Source of the DNA: Acidimicrobiales bacterium
Lineage (GTDB): Bacteria > Actinomycetota > Acidimicrobiia > Acidimicrobiales > JAHWLA01
DNA: 64,000 bases
Direction of reading: 5' to 3'
NCBI GenBank assembly: GCA_035536915.1
Contig: DATLNE010000047.1
Location: 100,021-164,020 of the forward strand
Position 1 is the first letter of the stretch, and each line of letters begins with the position of its first letter. The notes below the pieces were generated by a model that worked only from the letters and a program-made list of their open reading frames with translations, was not told the DNA's origin and searched no databases. Positions 9,625 through 19,618 of the stretch are shown in pieces. The position numbers were made by a program, and so were the translations under genes.

Positions 9625-10404
9625 GTGTCGACCTACCTCGATCGCATCGTCGCCGCTCACCGCGAGGCTGCCGGGGCCGACACGCGCCCCTTGGAGCGAC
9701 TGATCGACGAGGCCCGGGCCACCGGAGCCGACGTGCGGCCGTTCCGGGGCGCGCTGGCCGGCGAGGGCTTGTCGGTGGTGGCCGAGGTCAAGCGCCGTTC
9801 CCCGTCGAAGGGCGACCTGGCGGTCGACCTGGTGCCGTCGCTGCTGGCCAAGTCGTACGCCGAGGGCGGGGCGGCATGCCTGTCGGTGCTCACCGATGTC
9901 GACTTCTTCGGCGGCTCGCCGGCCGACTTGGGCGAAGCCCGCAGCGCTGTCGACCTGCCGGTGTTGCGCAAGGACTTCACCGTCTCCGAACGCGATGTCT
10001 GCGACGCCCGCCTCATGGGTGGCGACGCCGTGCTCCTGATCGTGGCCGCCCTCGACGACGCCGAACTGCGAGCGTTCTCCGAGCTGGCCGCCGAACTGCA
10101 CCTGAGCGTCTTGGTGGAGACCCACGACGAGCGTGAGGTGGAGCGGGCCTTGGCCACCGGCGCCTCGATCGTGGGCGTGAACCAGCGCGACCTGGTCACC
10201 TTCGAGGTCGACACCGACCGCGCCGTGCGGGTGGCGAAGGCCATCCCCGACAGCGTGGTCAAGGTGGCCGAGTCGGGCATCCGCGACGGGGCCGACGCGG
10301 CGCGATTGCGCGATGCGGGCTACGACGCCGTGTTGGTGGGCGAGACGCTGGTGCGCAGCGACGACCCGGCCGCCGCCGTGCGGAGGTTGCAGTCGTGTTC
10401 GTGA
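9625..10404 (+). CDS. trpC: Indole-3-glycerol phosphate synthase
   Basis: A 259-residue TIM-barrel enzyme that closes the indole ring from carboxyphenylaminodeoxyribulose phosphate. The catalytic lysine is in AEVKRRSPSKG near residue 53; VLRKDFTVSE, LLIVAAL, VGVNQRDL and VAESGIRD complete the family pattern. It is preceded by a leaderless -10 hexamer (TAGGCT, 9610-9615) 9 bases before the GTG, so a promoter may start the trpCFBA group here. It overlaps trpF by 10 bases. Confidence 0.95.
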   Translation: MSTYLDRIVAAHREAAGADTRPLERLIDEARATGADVRPFRGALAGEGLSVVAEVKRRSPSKGDLAVDLVPSLLAKSYAEGGAACLSVLTDVDFFGGSPADLGEARSAVDLPVLRKDFTVSERDVCDARLMGGDAVLLIVAALDDAELRAFSELAAELHLSVLVETHDEREVERALATGASIVGVNQRDLVTFEVDTDRAVRVAKAIPDSVVKVAESGIRDGADAARLRDAGYDAVLVGETLVRSDDPAAAVRRLQSCS

Positions 10405-11054
10405 AGGTCTGCGGCACGACCAGCGAAGAGGACGCCCTGTTGGCGGTGGCCATGGGGGCCGACGCCGTGGGCTTCGTCTTCGCCCCGTCCACGCGCCAGA
10501 TCGCCCCGTCGGTGGCCGCCGACATCGTCAAGCGGCTGCCCCCTGAGGTGGTGACCGTGGGCGTGTTCCGCGACCACGCTCCCGAGCGGGTGGTGGAGAT
10601 CGTCAATGCCGCCGGGTTGAAGGGCGCCCAGTTGCACGGGCGTGAGACCGCCGAGCAGTCGAAGTGGATCCGCCGCCGCGTGCCCATGGTCATCAAGGTG
10701 TTCGCAGCGGGAGACGCCGCCGTGCGCGACGCCCTCGACTACGGGGCCGACATCGTGATGCTCGATGCGCCGTCGCCCGGTTCGGGCCAGGTGTTCGACT
10801 GGCGGCTCGCCGAAGGCGTGCCCGACGGCTGCCGCCTGATGCTGGCGGGCGGCCTCACCCCCGACAACGTGGCCGAGGCCATCGTGCGCGTACACCCGTG
10901 GGGTGTCGACGCCGCGTCGGGGCTCGAGGCCTCGCCGGGGCACAAGGACCCCCGCAAGGTGCGGGCTTTCGTGGCCAATGCCAAGGCGGCCGAAGCGCCG
11001 GCCTACGAAGGCGCGGGCGACGGTCCCTACGACTGGCAGGAGGACTCGCTGTGA
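10395..11054 (+). CDS. trpF: Phosphoribosylanthranilate isomerase
   Basis: A 219-residue TIM barrel that performs the Amadori rearrangement before TrpC. The catalytic base is the Cys in [11 protein letters not shown], and the general acid is the Asp in [12 protein letters not shown]. It begins with GTG inside the end of trpC and ends in GTGA with trpB. About 20 residues after the family core ([18 protein letters not shown]) form an acidic tail I do not recognise. A dedicated TrpF is notable because many Actinomycetota lack it. Confidence 0.94.
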   Translation: MFVKVCGTTSEEDALLAVAMGADAVGFVFAPSTRQIAPSVAADIVKRLPPEVVTVGVFRDHAPERVVEIVNAAGLKGAQLHGRETAEQSKWIRRRVPMVIKVFAAGDAAVRDALDYGADIVMLDAPSPGSGQVFDWRLAEGVPDGCRLMLAGGLTPDNVAEAIVRVHPWGVDAASGLEASPGHKDPRKVRAFVANAKAAEAPAYEGAGDGPYDWQEDSL

Positions 11055-12229
11055 CGCTCATGGGCACGCCTGCGGCCGACGGGCGCTTCGGCGAGTTCGG
11101 CGGGCGCTTCATGCCCGAGTCGCTGGTGCCCGCCTGCCTGGAGCTGGAGGCCGCCTTCACCGAGGCGTGGGCCGACGATGCCTTTCGCGACGAGTACGCC
11201 CGCCTCTTGCGCGACTACGGCGGCCGGCCGACGCCGGTTACCGAGTGCACGCGGTTGTCGGAACGCTTGGGCGTGCGGGTGCTGCTCAAGCGCGAGGACC
11301 TGACCCACACGGGGTCGCACACGATCAACAACGTCATCGGCCAAGCGCTGCTGACCAAGCGCATGGGCAAGACCCGCGTGGTGGCCGAGACCGGTGCGGG
11401 CCAGCACGGCGTGGCCACCGCCACCGCGTGCGCCATGTTCGGGCTCGAATGCGTCGTCTACATGGGTGAAGTCGACATCGAGCGCCAAGCCCTCAACGTC
11501 TTCCGCATGAACTTGCTGGGTGCCGAGGTACGGCCCGCGTCGTCGGGCAGCCGCACCTTGAAGGACGCCATCAACGAGGCGCTGCGCGACTGGGTGGCGA
11601 CGGTGGAGACAACCCACTACTGCCTTGGTTCCGTCATGGGGCCGCACCCCTACCCGTGGATGGTGCGCGAGCTCCAGCGGGTGGTGGGGGAGGAGGCCCG
11701 CGAGCAGTGCCGGGCCGTGCTCGACGGCGCCGACCCCGACTACGTGGTGGCGTGCGTGGGCGGCGGGTCGAATGCCGCGGGCACCTTTGCCGGCTTCGTC
11801 GACACCAACGCCAAGCTCATCGGCGTGGAGCCCGAGGGCGGCGCCGCCATCGGCCACGGCGTGCCCGGCGTGGTGCACGGCTCCAAGTCGTTCCTGTTGC
11901 AGGACGAGCACGGCCAGGTCTTGGAGGCGCACTCGATCTCCGCGGGCCTCGACTACCCGGGCGTCGGCCCCGAGCATGCCCACCTGTCGTCGATCGGGCG
12001 GGCCCGCTACGTGGCCGCGGGCGACGCCGAAGTGCTCGACGCCTTGCAGTTGCTGGCCCGCACCGAAGGCATCATCCCCGCACTGGAATCGGCGCACGCG
12101 GTGGCCTGGGTCATCCGGGCCGCGGGCACCGACGAACTGCCCGCGGGCTCGACGGTCATGGTCACCCTGTCGGGCCGGGGCGACAAGGACGCCGAGCAGG
12201 TCATGAAGGTGCTGGACGCCCGCACATGA
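11051..12229 (+). CDS. trpB: Tryptophan synthase beta chain, PLP-lysine replaced by Thr
   Basis: A 392-residue TrpB1-type beta chain that should condense indole with serine. AETGAGQHG (catalytic Glu), [10 protein letters not shown] (phosphate loop) and LSGRGDKD (Ser near the pyridine nitrogen) are all present. The motif that normally reads H-K-(I/T)-N holds the Schiff-base lysine; here it reads [10 protein letters not shown], with T91 encoded by ACG at 11321-11323. One base change from AAG would explain it. As read, the protein could not form the normal internal aldimine. The GTG at 11051 overlaps trpF, and trpA overlaps the stop. See the finding. Confidence 0.93.
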   Translation: MTLMGTPAADGRFGEFGGRFMPESLVPACLELEAAFTEAWADDAFRDEYARLLRDYGGRPTPVTECTRLSERLGVRVLLKREDLTHTGSHTINNVIGQALLTKRMGKTRVVAETGAGQHGVATATACAMFGLECVVYMGEVDIERQALNVFRMNLLGAEVRPASSGSRTLKDAINEALRDWVATVETTHYCLGSVMGPHPYPWMVRELQRVVGEEAREQCRAVLDGADPDYVVACVGGGSNAAGTFAGFVDTNAKLIGVEPEGGAAIGHGVPGVVHGSKSFLLQDEHGQVLEAHSISAGLDYPGVGPEHAHLSSIGRARYVAAGDAEVLDALQLLARTEGIIPALESAHAVAWVIRAAGTDELPAGSTVMVTLSGRGDKDAEQVMKVLDART

Positions 12230-12999
12230 AGCTCGAAGCCCACCTGCGGGAGCGGCGTGACGCCGGGCGCAAGCTGTTGGTCCCCTACGTGACCGGCGGC
12301 CTCGGCGACCAGTGGACCGAGGTACTGCGGGCCATGGCCGACGCCGGTGCCGACGCCATCGAAGTAGGCATCCCCTTCTCCGACCCGGTCATGGACGGCC
12401 CCACCATCCAAGAGGCGTCGCAGCGGGCGCTGGAACTGGGCGCCACCCCGGCGGGCATCCTCGGTGAACTGCGGGGCGTCGACGTCGGCGTCCCCTTGGT
12501 GGCCATGACGTACTACAACATCGTCTTCCGTACCGGCCACCGGCGCTTCGCCCGTTCGCTGGCCGACAATGGCGTGTGCGGGGCGATCGTGCCCGACGTG
12601 GCGCTGGAGGAGCTCGACGACTGGGGCCGGGCGGCCGCCGACGCCTCCGTGGAAACGGTGCTGCTGGCCGCCCCGGTCACGCCCGACGACCGGCTGGCCG
12701 AGCTGTGCCGCCGCTCGCAGGGCTTCGTCTACGCGGTGTCGGTCATGGGCATCACCGGCGAGCGCCAGTCGGTGGCCCAGTCGGCCGGCGTGCTGGCCAA
12801 GCGCATGAAGGCGGTCACCGACAAGCCGGTGATCGTGGGCTTCGGCATCTCCACCCCGGATCAAGCGGTGGAAGCGGCGGCCGAAGCCGACGGGGTCGTG
12901 GTGGCGTCGGCGTTGATGCGGCTGCTGCTCGACGGCGCCGCCCCCGAGCAGATCGGCGACGCAGTGGCGGCCATGCGCCGAGCGCTCGACGCCGGGTGA
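12226..12999 (+). CDS. trpA: Tryptophan synthase alpha chain
   Basis: A 257-residue TIM barrel that cleaves indole-3-glycerol phosphate to indole, which passes to TrpB. The catalytic Glu is in [11 protein letters not shown] and the catalytic Asp in [19 protein letters not shown] and [10 protein letters not shown] are also family motifs. The ATG overlaps the trpB stop as ATGA, so the two chains are coupled. All active-site residues are intact, in contrast to its TrpB partner. A long hairpin follows the stop. Confidence 0.95.
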   Translation: MKLEAHLRERRDAGRKLLVPYVTGGLGDQWTEVLRAMADAGADAIEVGIPFSDPVMDGPTIQEASQRALELGATPAGILGELRGVDVGVPLVAMTYYNIVFRTGHRRFARSLADNGVCGAIVPDVALEELDDWGRAAADASVETVLLAAPVTPDDRLAELCRRSQGFVYAVSVMGITGERQSVAQSAGVLAKRMKAVTDKPVIVGFGISTPDQAVEAAAEADGVVVASALMRLLLDGAAPEQIGDAVAAMRRALDAG

Positions 13000-13013
13000 C
13001 CGCCGGCCGTTCT

Positions 13014-13064
13014 GAGGTTGTGTAGGAATCGCGCCGGAAAACGGCGCGATTCCTACGCAACTTC
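13014..13064 (+). terminator. Long hairpin, copy 2, between convergent trpA and typA
   Basis: Arms of 23 bases (13014-13036 and 13042-13064) flank the same GAAAA loop as the 5671 element. The two imperfect positions are G-U capable when read from the + strand. It lies between convergent genes and probably ends transcripts from at least the trp side. Confidence 0.7.
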
Positions 13065-13070
13065 GGGGGG

Positions 13071-14894
13071 TTATTGCTTGGCGCGTTTGGCGGAGCGGCC
13101 GCGGGCGGTCTGGTCGAGCACGACCTTGCGGATGCGCACCGACGTGGGCGTGACCTCCACGCACTCGTCCTCGCGGATGAACTCCAGCGCCTGCTCAAGC
13201 GACAGCAGCTTGGGCGGGATCAGCCGCACCAACTCGTCGGCCGTGGACGACCGGATGTTGGTGAGCTTCTTCTCCTTGGTGGGGTTGACGTCCATGTCCT
13301 CGGACCTGGCGTTCTCACCCACGATCATGCCCTCGTAGACGTCGACGCCGGGGCTCACGAACAGGGCGCCGCGCTCCTGCAAGTTCATCAGCGCGTACAT
13401 GGTGGTGACACCGGTGCGGTCGGCCACCAACGAGCCTGCGGCCCGGGTGCGCAGTTCGCCGTGCCACGGTTCGAAGCGGTCGAAGACGTGGTGCAGCATG
13501 CCGGTGCCCCGCGTCTCGGTGAGGAACTCGGTGCGGAAGCCGATCAACCCCCGGGCGGGCACCAGGTACTCCAACCGCACCCAGCCGGTGCCGTGGTTGA
13601 CCATCTGCTCCATGCGTCCCTTGCGCAGGGCCAGCAACTGGGTGACCACGCCGAGGAAGTCCTCGGGCACGTCAATGGCCAAGCGCTCCATGGGCTCGTA
13701 GACCTTGCCGTCGATCAGCTTGGTGATGACCTGGGGCTTGCCCACCGTGAGCTCGAAGCCCTCACGGCGCATCATCTCCACCAGCACGGCCAACTGCAGC
13801 TCGCCGCGGCCCTGGACCTCCCACGTGTCGGGTCGCTCGGTCGGCAGCACCTTCAACGACACGTTGCCGATGAGCTCGGCGTCGAGCCGGGCCTTCAGCA
13901 GCCGGGCCGTCAGCTTGTTGCCGTCGCGACCCGCCAGCGGCGAGGTGTTGACGCCGATGGTCATGCCCAGCGAGGGCTCGTCGACGGCGATGACCGGGAG
14001 CGCCACCGGGTCGTCGGGATCGGCCAGCGTCTCGCCGATGGTGACGTCGGGCAGGCCCGCCACGGCGATGATCTCGCCCGGACCGGCTTCGGCGGCGTCG
14101 ACCCGCTCCAGCGACTCGGTCACGTACATCTCGGTGACCTTGACCTTCTCGATGCGGCCGTCGACCCGGCACCACGCCACCTGCTGGCCCTTGCGGATGG
14201 TGCCGTGCATCACCCGGCAGATCGCCAGGCGGCCGACGTAGGGAGAGGCGTCGAGGTTGGTCACCAGCGCCTGCAAGGCGTGGCCCTCGTCGTATGTGGG
14301 CGCCGGGATGGCGGTGAACAGCGTCTGGAACAACGGCTCCAGGTCGGTGCCGACATCGGCGGGGTCGAGCGAGGCCCGGCCCGCCCTGGCGTTGCAGTAG
14401 ACGATGGGGAAGTCGATCTGGTGCTCGTCGGCGCCCAGGTCGATGAACAGCTCGTAGACCTCGTCGACCACTTCCTTGATGCGGGCGTCGGGGCGGTCGA
14501 CCTTGTTGACCACCAGGATCACCGGCAGCTTCGACTCCAACGCCTTGCGCAGCACGAAGCGGGTCTGGGGCAGCGGCCCCTCGGAGGCGTCGACCAGCAA
14601 CAGCACGCCGTCGACCATCGTCAGCCCTCGTTCGACCTCGCCGCCGAAGTCGGCGTGGCCCGGGGTGTCGATGATGTTGATCTTCACGTCGCCGTGGCGC
14701 ACGGCGGTGTTCTTGGCGAGGATGGTGATGCCCTTCTCGCGCTCGAGGTCCATGGAGTCGAGCACCCGCTCGTTGACGTCCTGGTTGGCGCGGAAAGCAC
14801 CGGACTGCCAGAGCATGGCGTCCACCAGGGTGGTCTTTCCGTGGTCGACGTGGGCGACGATCGCCACGTTGCGCAGGTCGGCGCGCGAAGGCAT
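13071..14894 (-). CDS. typA: Ribosome-associated GTPase TypA/BipA
   Basis: A 607-residue translational GTPase of the TypA/BipA family, linked to ribosome assembly and stress adaptation. The G1 motif AHVDHGKTT is near residue 15, then [14 protein letters not shown] (G3) and NKVDRPDA (G4). EF-G-like domains II, III and V follow, and the TypA-specific C-terminal domain ends in a basic tail. The ATG at 14894 is preceded by GGAAG at about 7 bases; the longer upstream frame is not used. It is divergent from the DEAD-box helicase, and both act on the ribosome or RNA. Confidence 0.95.
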   Translation of the reverse strand: MPSRADLRNVAIVAHVDHGKTTLVDAMLWQSGAFRANQDVNERVLDSMDLEREKGITILAKNTAVRHGDVKINIIDTPGHADFGGEVERGLTMVDGVLLLVDASEGPLPQTRFVLRKALESKLPVILVVNKVDRPDARIKEVVDEVYELFIDLGADEHQIDFPIVYCNARAGRASLDPADVGTDLEPLFQTLFTAIPAPTYDEGHALQALVTNLDASPYVGRLAICRVMHGTIRKGQQVAWCRVDGRIEKVKVTEMYVTESLERVDAAEAGPGEIIAVAGLPDVTIGETLADPDDPVALPVIAVDEPSLGMTIGVNTSPLAGRDGNKLTARLLKARLDAELIGNVSLKVLPTERPDTWEVQGRGELQLAVLVEMMRREGFELTVGKPQVITKLIDGKVYEPMERLAIDVPEDFLGVVTQLLALRKGRMEQMVNHGTGWVRLEYLVPARGLIGFRTEFLTETRGTGMLHHVFDRFEPWHGELRTRAAGSLVADRTGVTTMYALMNLQERGALFVSPGVDVYEGMIVGENARSEDMDVNPTKEKKLTNIRSSTADELVRLIPPKLLSLEQALEFIREDECVEVTPTSVRIRKVVLDQTARGRSAKRAKQ

Positions 14895-15069
14895 ACAGAA
14901 CTTCCTTTGGAGGGGTCGTTCGGCAGAAGTGCGCGAACGGGACCAGTGTACCGGGTACCCTGGGAGTGCGAGCAGTCGCACGAGGCGACGTTCGCGGGCC
15001 CACCTCGGCTTCTTTCGGTTCGATCGGGTGTGAGGCAGGCCCACCCGAAACTGAACAGGAGCAACGTAC
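14895..15069. promoter_or_regulatory. Divergent promoter region of typA and the DEAD-box helicase
   Basis: This 175-base gap separates the two start codons. It contains a possible -10 hexamer for typA on the minus strand (TACACT, in the stretch near 14944-14952) and a Shine-Dalgarno-like AGGAG just before the GTG at 15070. No long palindrome or riboswitch core was seen. Confidence 0.35.
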
Positions 15070-16251
15070 GTGACCACCACCTTCGCCGCGCTCGGCGTCT
15101 CGCCCGAGCTTGTGGCGGCGTTGGCCGAACGGGGCATCAACGAACCGTTCGCCATCCAGACCCTCACCATCGCCGATGCCATCGACGGCCGTGATGTCTG
15201 CGGCAAGGCCCAGACGGGCTCGGGCAAGACCCTGGCCTTCGGCCTCCCCGTCCTCCAGCGCCTGCAGGACGCACCGCCCGCCAAGCCGGGCCGTCCCCAT
15301 GCGCTGATCCTCGTCCCCACCCGCGAGCTGGCGGGCCAGGTGTACGAGGTCCTCGCACCTTTGGCCGAGGCTGCGGGCCTCAAGGTCGCCGCCCTCTACG
15401 GCGGCGCCAGCATGGACCGCCAGATCAAGGCCCTCAAGCGGGGCGCCGACATCGTGGTGGCCACCCCCGGCCGCCTCATCGACCTCGGCGATCGCAACGA
15501 GCTCAAGGTCGACAAGGTGCAGTGCCTCGTCCTCGACGAAGCCGACCGCATGGCCGACATGGGCTTCCTGCCCCAGGTCGAATGGGTGCTGCGGCGCATG
15601 ACTCACGAGCACCAGACGCTGCTGTTCTCGGCCACCCTCGACGGCGAGATCGACTACCTGGTGAAGAACTACCTCACCAACCCGGTGCGCCACGAGCTCG
15701 AGTCGCCCAAGCAGACCGTCGAGCAGATGCAGCACCGGTTCCTCAAGGTGCACCAGATGGACAAGCCCAAGGTGGCTGCCGCCATCGCCCGCTCGCACTT
15801 CCGCACCTTGCTGTTCGTGCGCACCAAGCGCGGCGCCGACCGCCTGGTCACACAGCTCCAGCGTGAAGGCGTCAAGGCCGCCGCCATCCACGGCGACCTG
15901 CGCCAGACGCAGCGGGAGCGGGCATTGGCCGATTTCTCCGAGGGCAAGCTGCCCGCCCTGGTGGCCACCGACGTGGCCGCCCGCGGCATTCACGTCGACG
16001 ACATCGACGTGGTCGTGCACTTCGACCCGCCCGAGGACCACAAGGCCTACCTGCATCGCTCGGGCCGCACCGCCCGCGCCGGCCAGGGAGGCGTGGTCGT
16101 CACCTTGACGCTGTGGAACCAGGAGATGGAGGTCGAGAAGCTGATGAAGCGGATCGGCGTCCGCCAGCCGATCGTCGAGGTCTTCTCGAACGACCGCAGG
16201 CTCAGTGACCTGGCGTCGTGGGACCCGGCGGCCGAGAGCGCTGTCGCTTAG
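15070..16251 (+). CDS. DEAD-box RNA helicase
   Basis: A 393-residue ATP-dependent RNA helicase core without long extensions. Motifs in order: Q motif ([10 protein letters not shown]), Walker A AQTGSGKT near residue 47, [19 protein letters not shown] box [16 protein letters not shown] in LFSATLDGE, and motif [12 protein letters not shown]. The GTG start follows AGGAGC. It resembles RhlE/DeaD-type helicases of actinobacteria that act on ribosomal RNA or at low temperature. The 3' end overlaps the convergent SURF1 gene by 50 bases. Confidence 0.92.
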   Translation: MTTTFAALGVSPELVAALAERGINEPFAIQTLTIADAIDGRDVCGKAQTGSGKTLAFGLPVLQRLQDAPPAKPGRPHALILVPTRELAGQVYEVLAPLAEAAGLKVAALYGGASMDRQIKALKRGADIVVATPGRLIDLGDRNELKVDKVQCLVLDEADRMADMGFLPQVEWVLRRMTHEHQTLLFSATLDGEIDYLVKNYLTNPVRHELESPKQTVEQMQHRFLKVHQMDKPKVAAAIARSHFRTLLFVRTKRGADRLVTQLQREGVKAAAIHGDLRQTQRERALADFSEGKLPALVATDVAARGIHVDDIDVVVHFDPPEDHKAYLHRSGRTARAGQGGVVVTLTLWNQEMEVEKLMKRIGVRQPIVEVFSNDRRLSDLASWDPAAESAVA

Positions 16252-16960
16252 CAGACGCCCGCACCAACAGCACCCAGCCGCCCGCGGCGATGGTGGCGAA
16301 CGAGAACCACTGCATGGCGTATGTCAGGTGCGGCCCTTCGCTGAGGTCGGGCTCGGGCAGCGGTGCCGGGAAGCGGTCGGGGTCGTCGGGATCTTGCAGT
16401 TGGACGAAGCCGGGGTACAGGTCGTAGCCGAGCCTTCGTTCCAATTCGGCGACGGTGACGGCGCCGACGACCAGGCGTCCGTCCGGGCGTTGCTCGGGGC
16501 GGAAACGCCCCGCGCCTTCGCCCTCCAACAGGAGTCCGGTCACCGTCACCTCACCCGGCGGCACTGCCGTGTCGGGTCGCAGGGCGTCGCCCATGTCGAG
16601 CGGCAGCCAGCCACGATCGACGAGCACCGCCGTGCGCCCGTTGACCACCAGCGGGGTCAACGCCTCATAACCGGGCAGGCCGTCGCGGATGCGGAAGCGC
16701 ACCAACGCTTCGGTGCCCGCGTCGAAGCGCCCTGTGACCCGCACCCGACGGAAGACGGCGTCGTCGGGCACGTTGTCGGGGGATGCCACCTGGTCGAGGG
16801 CCACCGTCGTCTCCGACCGGCGGCGGAACTGTTCGTTGAACGCCTTGCGCTCGTCGAGGCGGCCCAGTTGCCAGAAACCGAGGCCGGCCAGGCCCACCAC
16901 CAACGCCAGCGCCACGACGTGGCCGACGAGCCAACGGGGGCGGAGGGCGAAGCGGTACAT
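16202..16960 (-). CDS. SURF1-like cytochrome oxidase assembly protein
   Basis: A 252-residue member of the SURF1/Shy1 family, needed for heme a insertion or assembly of aa3-type cytochrome c oxidase. There is one N-terminal membrane helix (HVVALALVVGLAGLGFW) followed by the family motif WQLGRLDERKA, a large extracytoplasmic beta domain (VLVDRGWLPLD), and a C-terminal helix near FATIAAGGWVLLV after the conserved THLTYAMQW-like segment. The ATG at 16960 gives the two-helix topology of the family. It implies an aerobic respiratory chain. Confidence 0.88.
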   Translation of the reverse strand: MYRFALRPRWLVGHVVALALVVGLAGLGFWQLGRLDERKAFNEQFRRRSETTVALDQVASPDNVPDDAVFRRVRVTGRFDAGTEALVRFRIRDGLPGYEALTPLVVNGRTAVLVDRGWLPLDMGDALRPDTAVPPGEVTVTGLLLEGEGAGRFRPEQRPDGRLVVGAVTVAELERRLGYDLYPGFVQLQDPDDPDRFPAPLPEPDLSEGPHLTYAMQWFSFATIAAGGWVLLVRASAKRQRSRPPGPTTPGH

Positions 16961-17043
16961 GCGAGCGGGCACGGTAGCCGGGGAGCCCGGTGCCGGCGCT
17001 CCTTCGTCACAAGCGTGCACAATTCGGACACCGCCGCCGGCAC

Positions 17044-17133
17044 ATGTCGGTGATTTTCGAGGGAGTCGGCGCCGTGTTGTCGAAGTACGCCACCGTGAAC
17101 AGCAAGCCGGCGGACCGGGGGGAGTGGGCGTGA
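17044..17133 (+). CDS. Possible 29-codon upstream ORF coupled to the PAS/SpoIIE gene
   Basis: An ATG at 17044 opens a 29-codon frame whose TGA (17131-17133) overlaps the GTG of the next gene as GTGA, the coupling used throughout this window. The product would begin MSVIFEGVGAVLSKY. There is no clear Shine-Dalgarno sequence and no known family. It may be a leader peptide, or chance. Confidence 0.25.
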   Translation: MSVIFEGVGAVLSKYATVNSKPADRGEWA

Positions 17134-19103
17134 GCGCGCCGCGCCCCGTTTCGGCACCGGAGGCCATCGCCGGGCTCGAAGACCTGTTCGAGGCGCTGCC
17201 CGCGCTGGTGGCCTACCTCGAAGGCCCCGACCACGTGTTCCGCTTCGCCAACCAGCGGTATCTGGAGACCGTCGGCGGCCGGCCCACGCTGGGGCGCTCG
17301 GTCATCGAGTCGATCCCCGAAGCCGAAGGCCAAGGCTTCGTCGCCCTGCTCGACGAGGTGCGCGAAACCGGTCGCCCGTATGTGGGGCGCGAGGTGCGCG
17401 TGGCCCTCGAACGGGGGCCCTCGGGCGGGCCCGAGGAACGCTTCGTCGACTTCACCTACCAGCCGGTGCCCGGACCGTCCGGCGACGTGGTGGGCATCCT
17501 CGTGCACGCCGTCGACGTGACGGAGGCCGTCCAGGCTCGCGAGGCGTTGCAGCAAGCCGCCGACGAGATCCGGGCCCTGGAGATCGAGGCGCAGGAAGAC
17601 CGCTTCCGCCAAGCCATCGACAACATGCTCGAGTCGGTGATGATGTGCTCGCCGGTGCGCGACGCAAGGGGACGCGTGGTCGACCTCCACATCGACTACG
17701 TCAACCGGGCGGTGGAGGAGATCGGCGGACGCCCCCCGGAAGAACTCAAGGGCCGGCTGATGTCGGGGGCGTGGCCCATGCTGGCCGAGAGCACGCTCTT
17801 CGAGCAGTACCTGCGCATCGCCGACACGGGCGAGCCTTTGGTGCTCGAACACCTGGAGTACGAAGACGTCATCGAGGGCACACGCCTGTGGGGCGTCTTC
17901 GACATCCGGGCCTCGCGCATCGCCGACCGATTGTTCTTGGTGTGGCGTGACGTCACCGAGCGAGCCGTGCGCGAGCGCGAGTTGCTGGAGCACCAAGAGG
18001 CGTTGGCCGAGGCACAGCGCATCGCCCATGTCGGCAGTTGGCGCTGGGACGCCGACGACGACACCGTCACATGGTCGGAGGAGTTCTACCGGATCTGCGG
18101 CTTCGGCCCCGAGGTGGGCCCGGAGCGCACGCGGTTCCTGTCGCTGTTGTCGCCCGAGGGCGTGGAGCTGGTGCAGGCAGCCTTCGACGAGGCGGCCTCG
18201 ACCGGCACGGCCTTCCAGATCGAGCAGACGATCACCCGTCCCGACGGCGAGCAGCGCACGGTGGTGATCACCGGCGAGGCCAACAAGGGGCGTGACGGTT
18301 CGATCACGTCCACCCGCGGCACCGTGCAGGACGTCACCGACCAGCGGTTGGTGGAACGGGCGCTGCACCGCAGCGAGCAACGACTGCAGGAAGAGCACGA
18401 GACCGTGAAGATCCTGCAGGCCGCCATCATCCCCAAGGAGTTGCCGGAGTTGCCGGGCACGGCGCTGTCGGCCCACTACCTGGCGGCGTCGGAGAACGTC
18501 GGCGTGGGCGGCGACTGGTACGACGTGTTCCCGCTCGACGGCGGGTTGGTGTTGCTGACGGTGGGCGACGTGGCGGGCAAGGGCGTGCAGGCGGCCGAAG
18601 CGGTGGGGCAGCTGCGCAACAGCATGCGCATGTGCGCAGTGGTCGACCCTCGGCCCATGGCCGTCATCGCGGCGATGCACCGATTGGTGGCGCTGGGCTT
18701 CTCGGCCCCGTTCGCCACCGCGGTGGTGGCGATCTACGAGCCCGCCACCGGCAGGCTGGAGTGGGCCAGTGCCGGGCATCCGCCGCTCATCCACCGGCGG
18801 GCGTCGGGCGAGGCGGCGCTGCCGGGGCCGTTGCCGACGCACCCGCCGTTGGGGGTGTCGGACCTCCAGCTGCACGAGCCGTACTCGGTGACGCTGGCTG
18901 CAGGCGATTCGGTGGTCCTGTTCACCGACGGGTTGGTCGAACGCCGCGACGAGCCGCTGTCCCAGGGACTCGACCGGTTGGTGGCCACAGTGGGGGGCGA
19001 GGCCACCACGGCCGACGCCATCAGCCAGGCGTTGCTCGACGCCAACCTTGACCCGGCGGGCCGCCAGGACGACGTCTGCCTTTTTGTGCTCAGCCGCGAG
19101 TAG
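17130..19103 (+). CDS. PAS-domain SpoIIE-type protein phosphatase
   Basis: A 657-residue signalling phosphatase. Three PAS-like sensor domains occur at about residues 10-140, 150-290 and 300-420, and a short coiled-coil linker leads to a C-terminal PP2C/SpoIIE domain (about 440-655). Phosphatase metal motifs are VGGDWYDVFPLDGG, VGDVAGKG, FTDGLVERR and the closing RQDDVCLFVL. Such proteins dephosphorylate anti-anti-sigma factors in partner-switching control of stress sigma factors. The GTG at 17130 follows a GGGGGGAG Shine-Dalgarno. The RsbW-like kinase 130 bases downstream, on the opposite strand, fits this role. No transmembrane helix is seen, so it is cytoplasmic. Confidence 0.88.
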   Translation: MSAPRPVSAPEAIAGLEDLFEALPALVAYLEGPDHVFRFANQRYLETVGGRPTLGRSVIESIPEAEGQGFVALLDEVRETGRPYVGREVRVALERGPSGGPEERFVDFTYQPVPGPSGDVVGILVHAVDVTEAVQAREALQQAADEIRALEIEAQEDRFRQAIDNMLESVMMCSPVRDARGRVVDLHIDYVNRAVEEIGGRPPEELKGRLMSGAWPMLAESTLFEQYLRIADTGEPLVLEHLEYEDVIEGTRLWGVFDIRASRIADRLFLVWRDVTERAVRERELLEHQEALAEAQRIAHVGSWRWDADDDTVTWSEEFYRICGFGPEVGPERTRFLSLLSPEGVELVQAAFDEAASTGTAFQIEQTITRPDGEQRTVVITGEANKGRDGSITSTRGTVQDVTDQRLVERALHRSEQRLQEEHETVKILQAAIIPKELPELPGTALSAHYLAASENVGVGGDWYDVFPLDGGLVLLTVGDVAGKGVQAAEAVGQLRNSMRMCAVVDPRPMAVIAAMHRLVALGFSAPFATAVVAIYEPATGRLEWASAGHPPLIHRRASGEAALPGPLPTHPPLGVSDLQLHEPYSVTLAAGDSVVLFTDGLVERRDEPLSQGLDRLVATVGGEATTADAISQALLDANLDPAGRQDDVCLFVLSRE

Positions 19104-19235
19104 AGCTCGCCGCGCTCGGGTACGTGGCTTGCGATCCGATGTCGTGAAGCGCGATGTCGGTGGAGCGAAGCGACCTGCTGACGGCGGTGATCGGGAGGGC
19201 GGCAGCGAGTGCGGCCGGCCTCCCGACCACAGCGC

Positions 19236-19607
19236 TCACGCCGTCCGCATCTCGAACCAGGTGACCTTCCCGGTCCCGGTGCCGGACCTCGTGGCGTCGC
19301 TGCCCCACGCCGACGCCAGTGCCTCCACGATGTCGAGCCCCCGTCCGCTGAGGGTGTCGGCGGTGACAGGCCGCCGCCGACGCACCGTGCCGTCGCCCGC
19401 GTCGCAGACCGAGATGCGCACGCCCGGGCCGTCGACGGCCACCACGAGCTCGATGGGCGGGCGGCCGTGGAGCACGGCGTTGGTCACCAACTCGGAGGTG
19501 CACAGCATCAACGAGTCGAGGTCGACGGCCAGGCCCTTGCACGCGGTGCGGACGGCCTCGCGAGCGAGGCCTGCACTGGTCGGGTCGGCGGGGAGTTCGA
19601 TCCTCAT
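19236..19607 (-). CDS. RsbW-like anti-sigma factor kinase (HATPase_c_2)
   Basis: A 123-residue GHKL-fold serine kinase/anti-sigma protein. The N box is CTSELVTNAVLHG, the G1 box is VCDAGDGT, and the GRGLDIVEALA motif forms the lid region. Such proteins bind a sigma factor or phosphorylate an STAS partner. An in-frame ATG at 19652 would add 15 residues, but the ATG at 19607 starts at the usual first beta strand (MRIELPADP). It lies 12 bases downstream of the GNAT gene and opposes the SpoIIE-type phosphatase. No anti-anti-sigma or sigma gene is in the window. Confidence 0.82.
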   Translation of the reverse strand: MRIELPADPTSAGLAREAVRTACKGLAVDLDSLMLCTSELVTNAVLHGRPPIELVVAVDGPGVRISVCDAGDGTVRRRRPVTADTLSGRGLDIVEALASAWGSDATRSGTGTGKVTWFEMRTA

Positions 19608-19618
19608 CGGCGGTGTGG

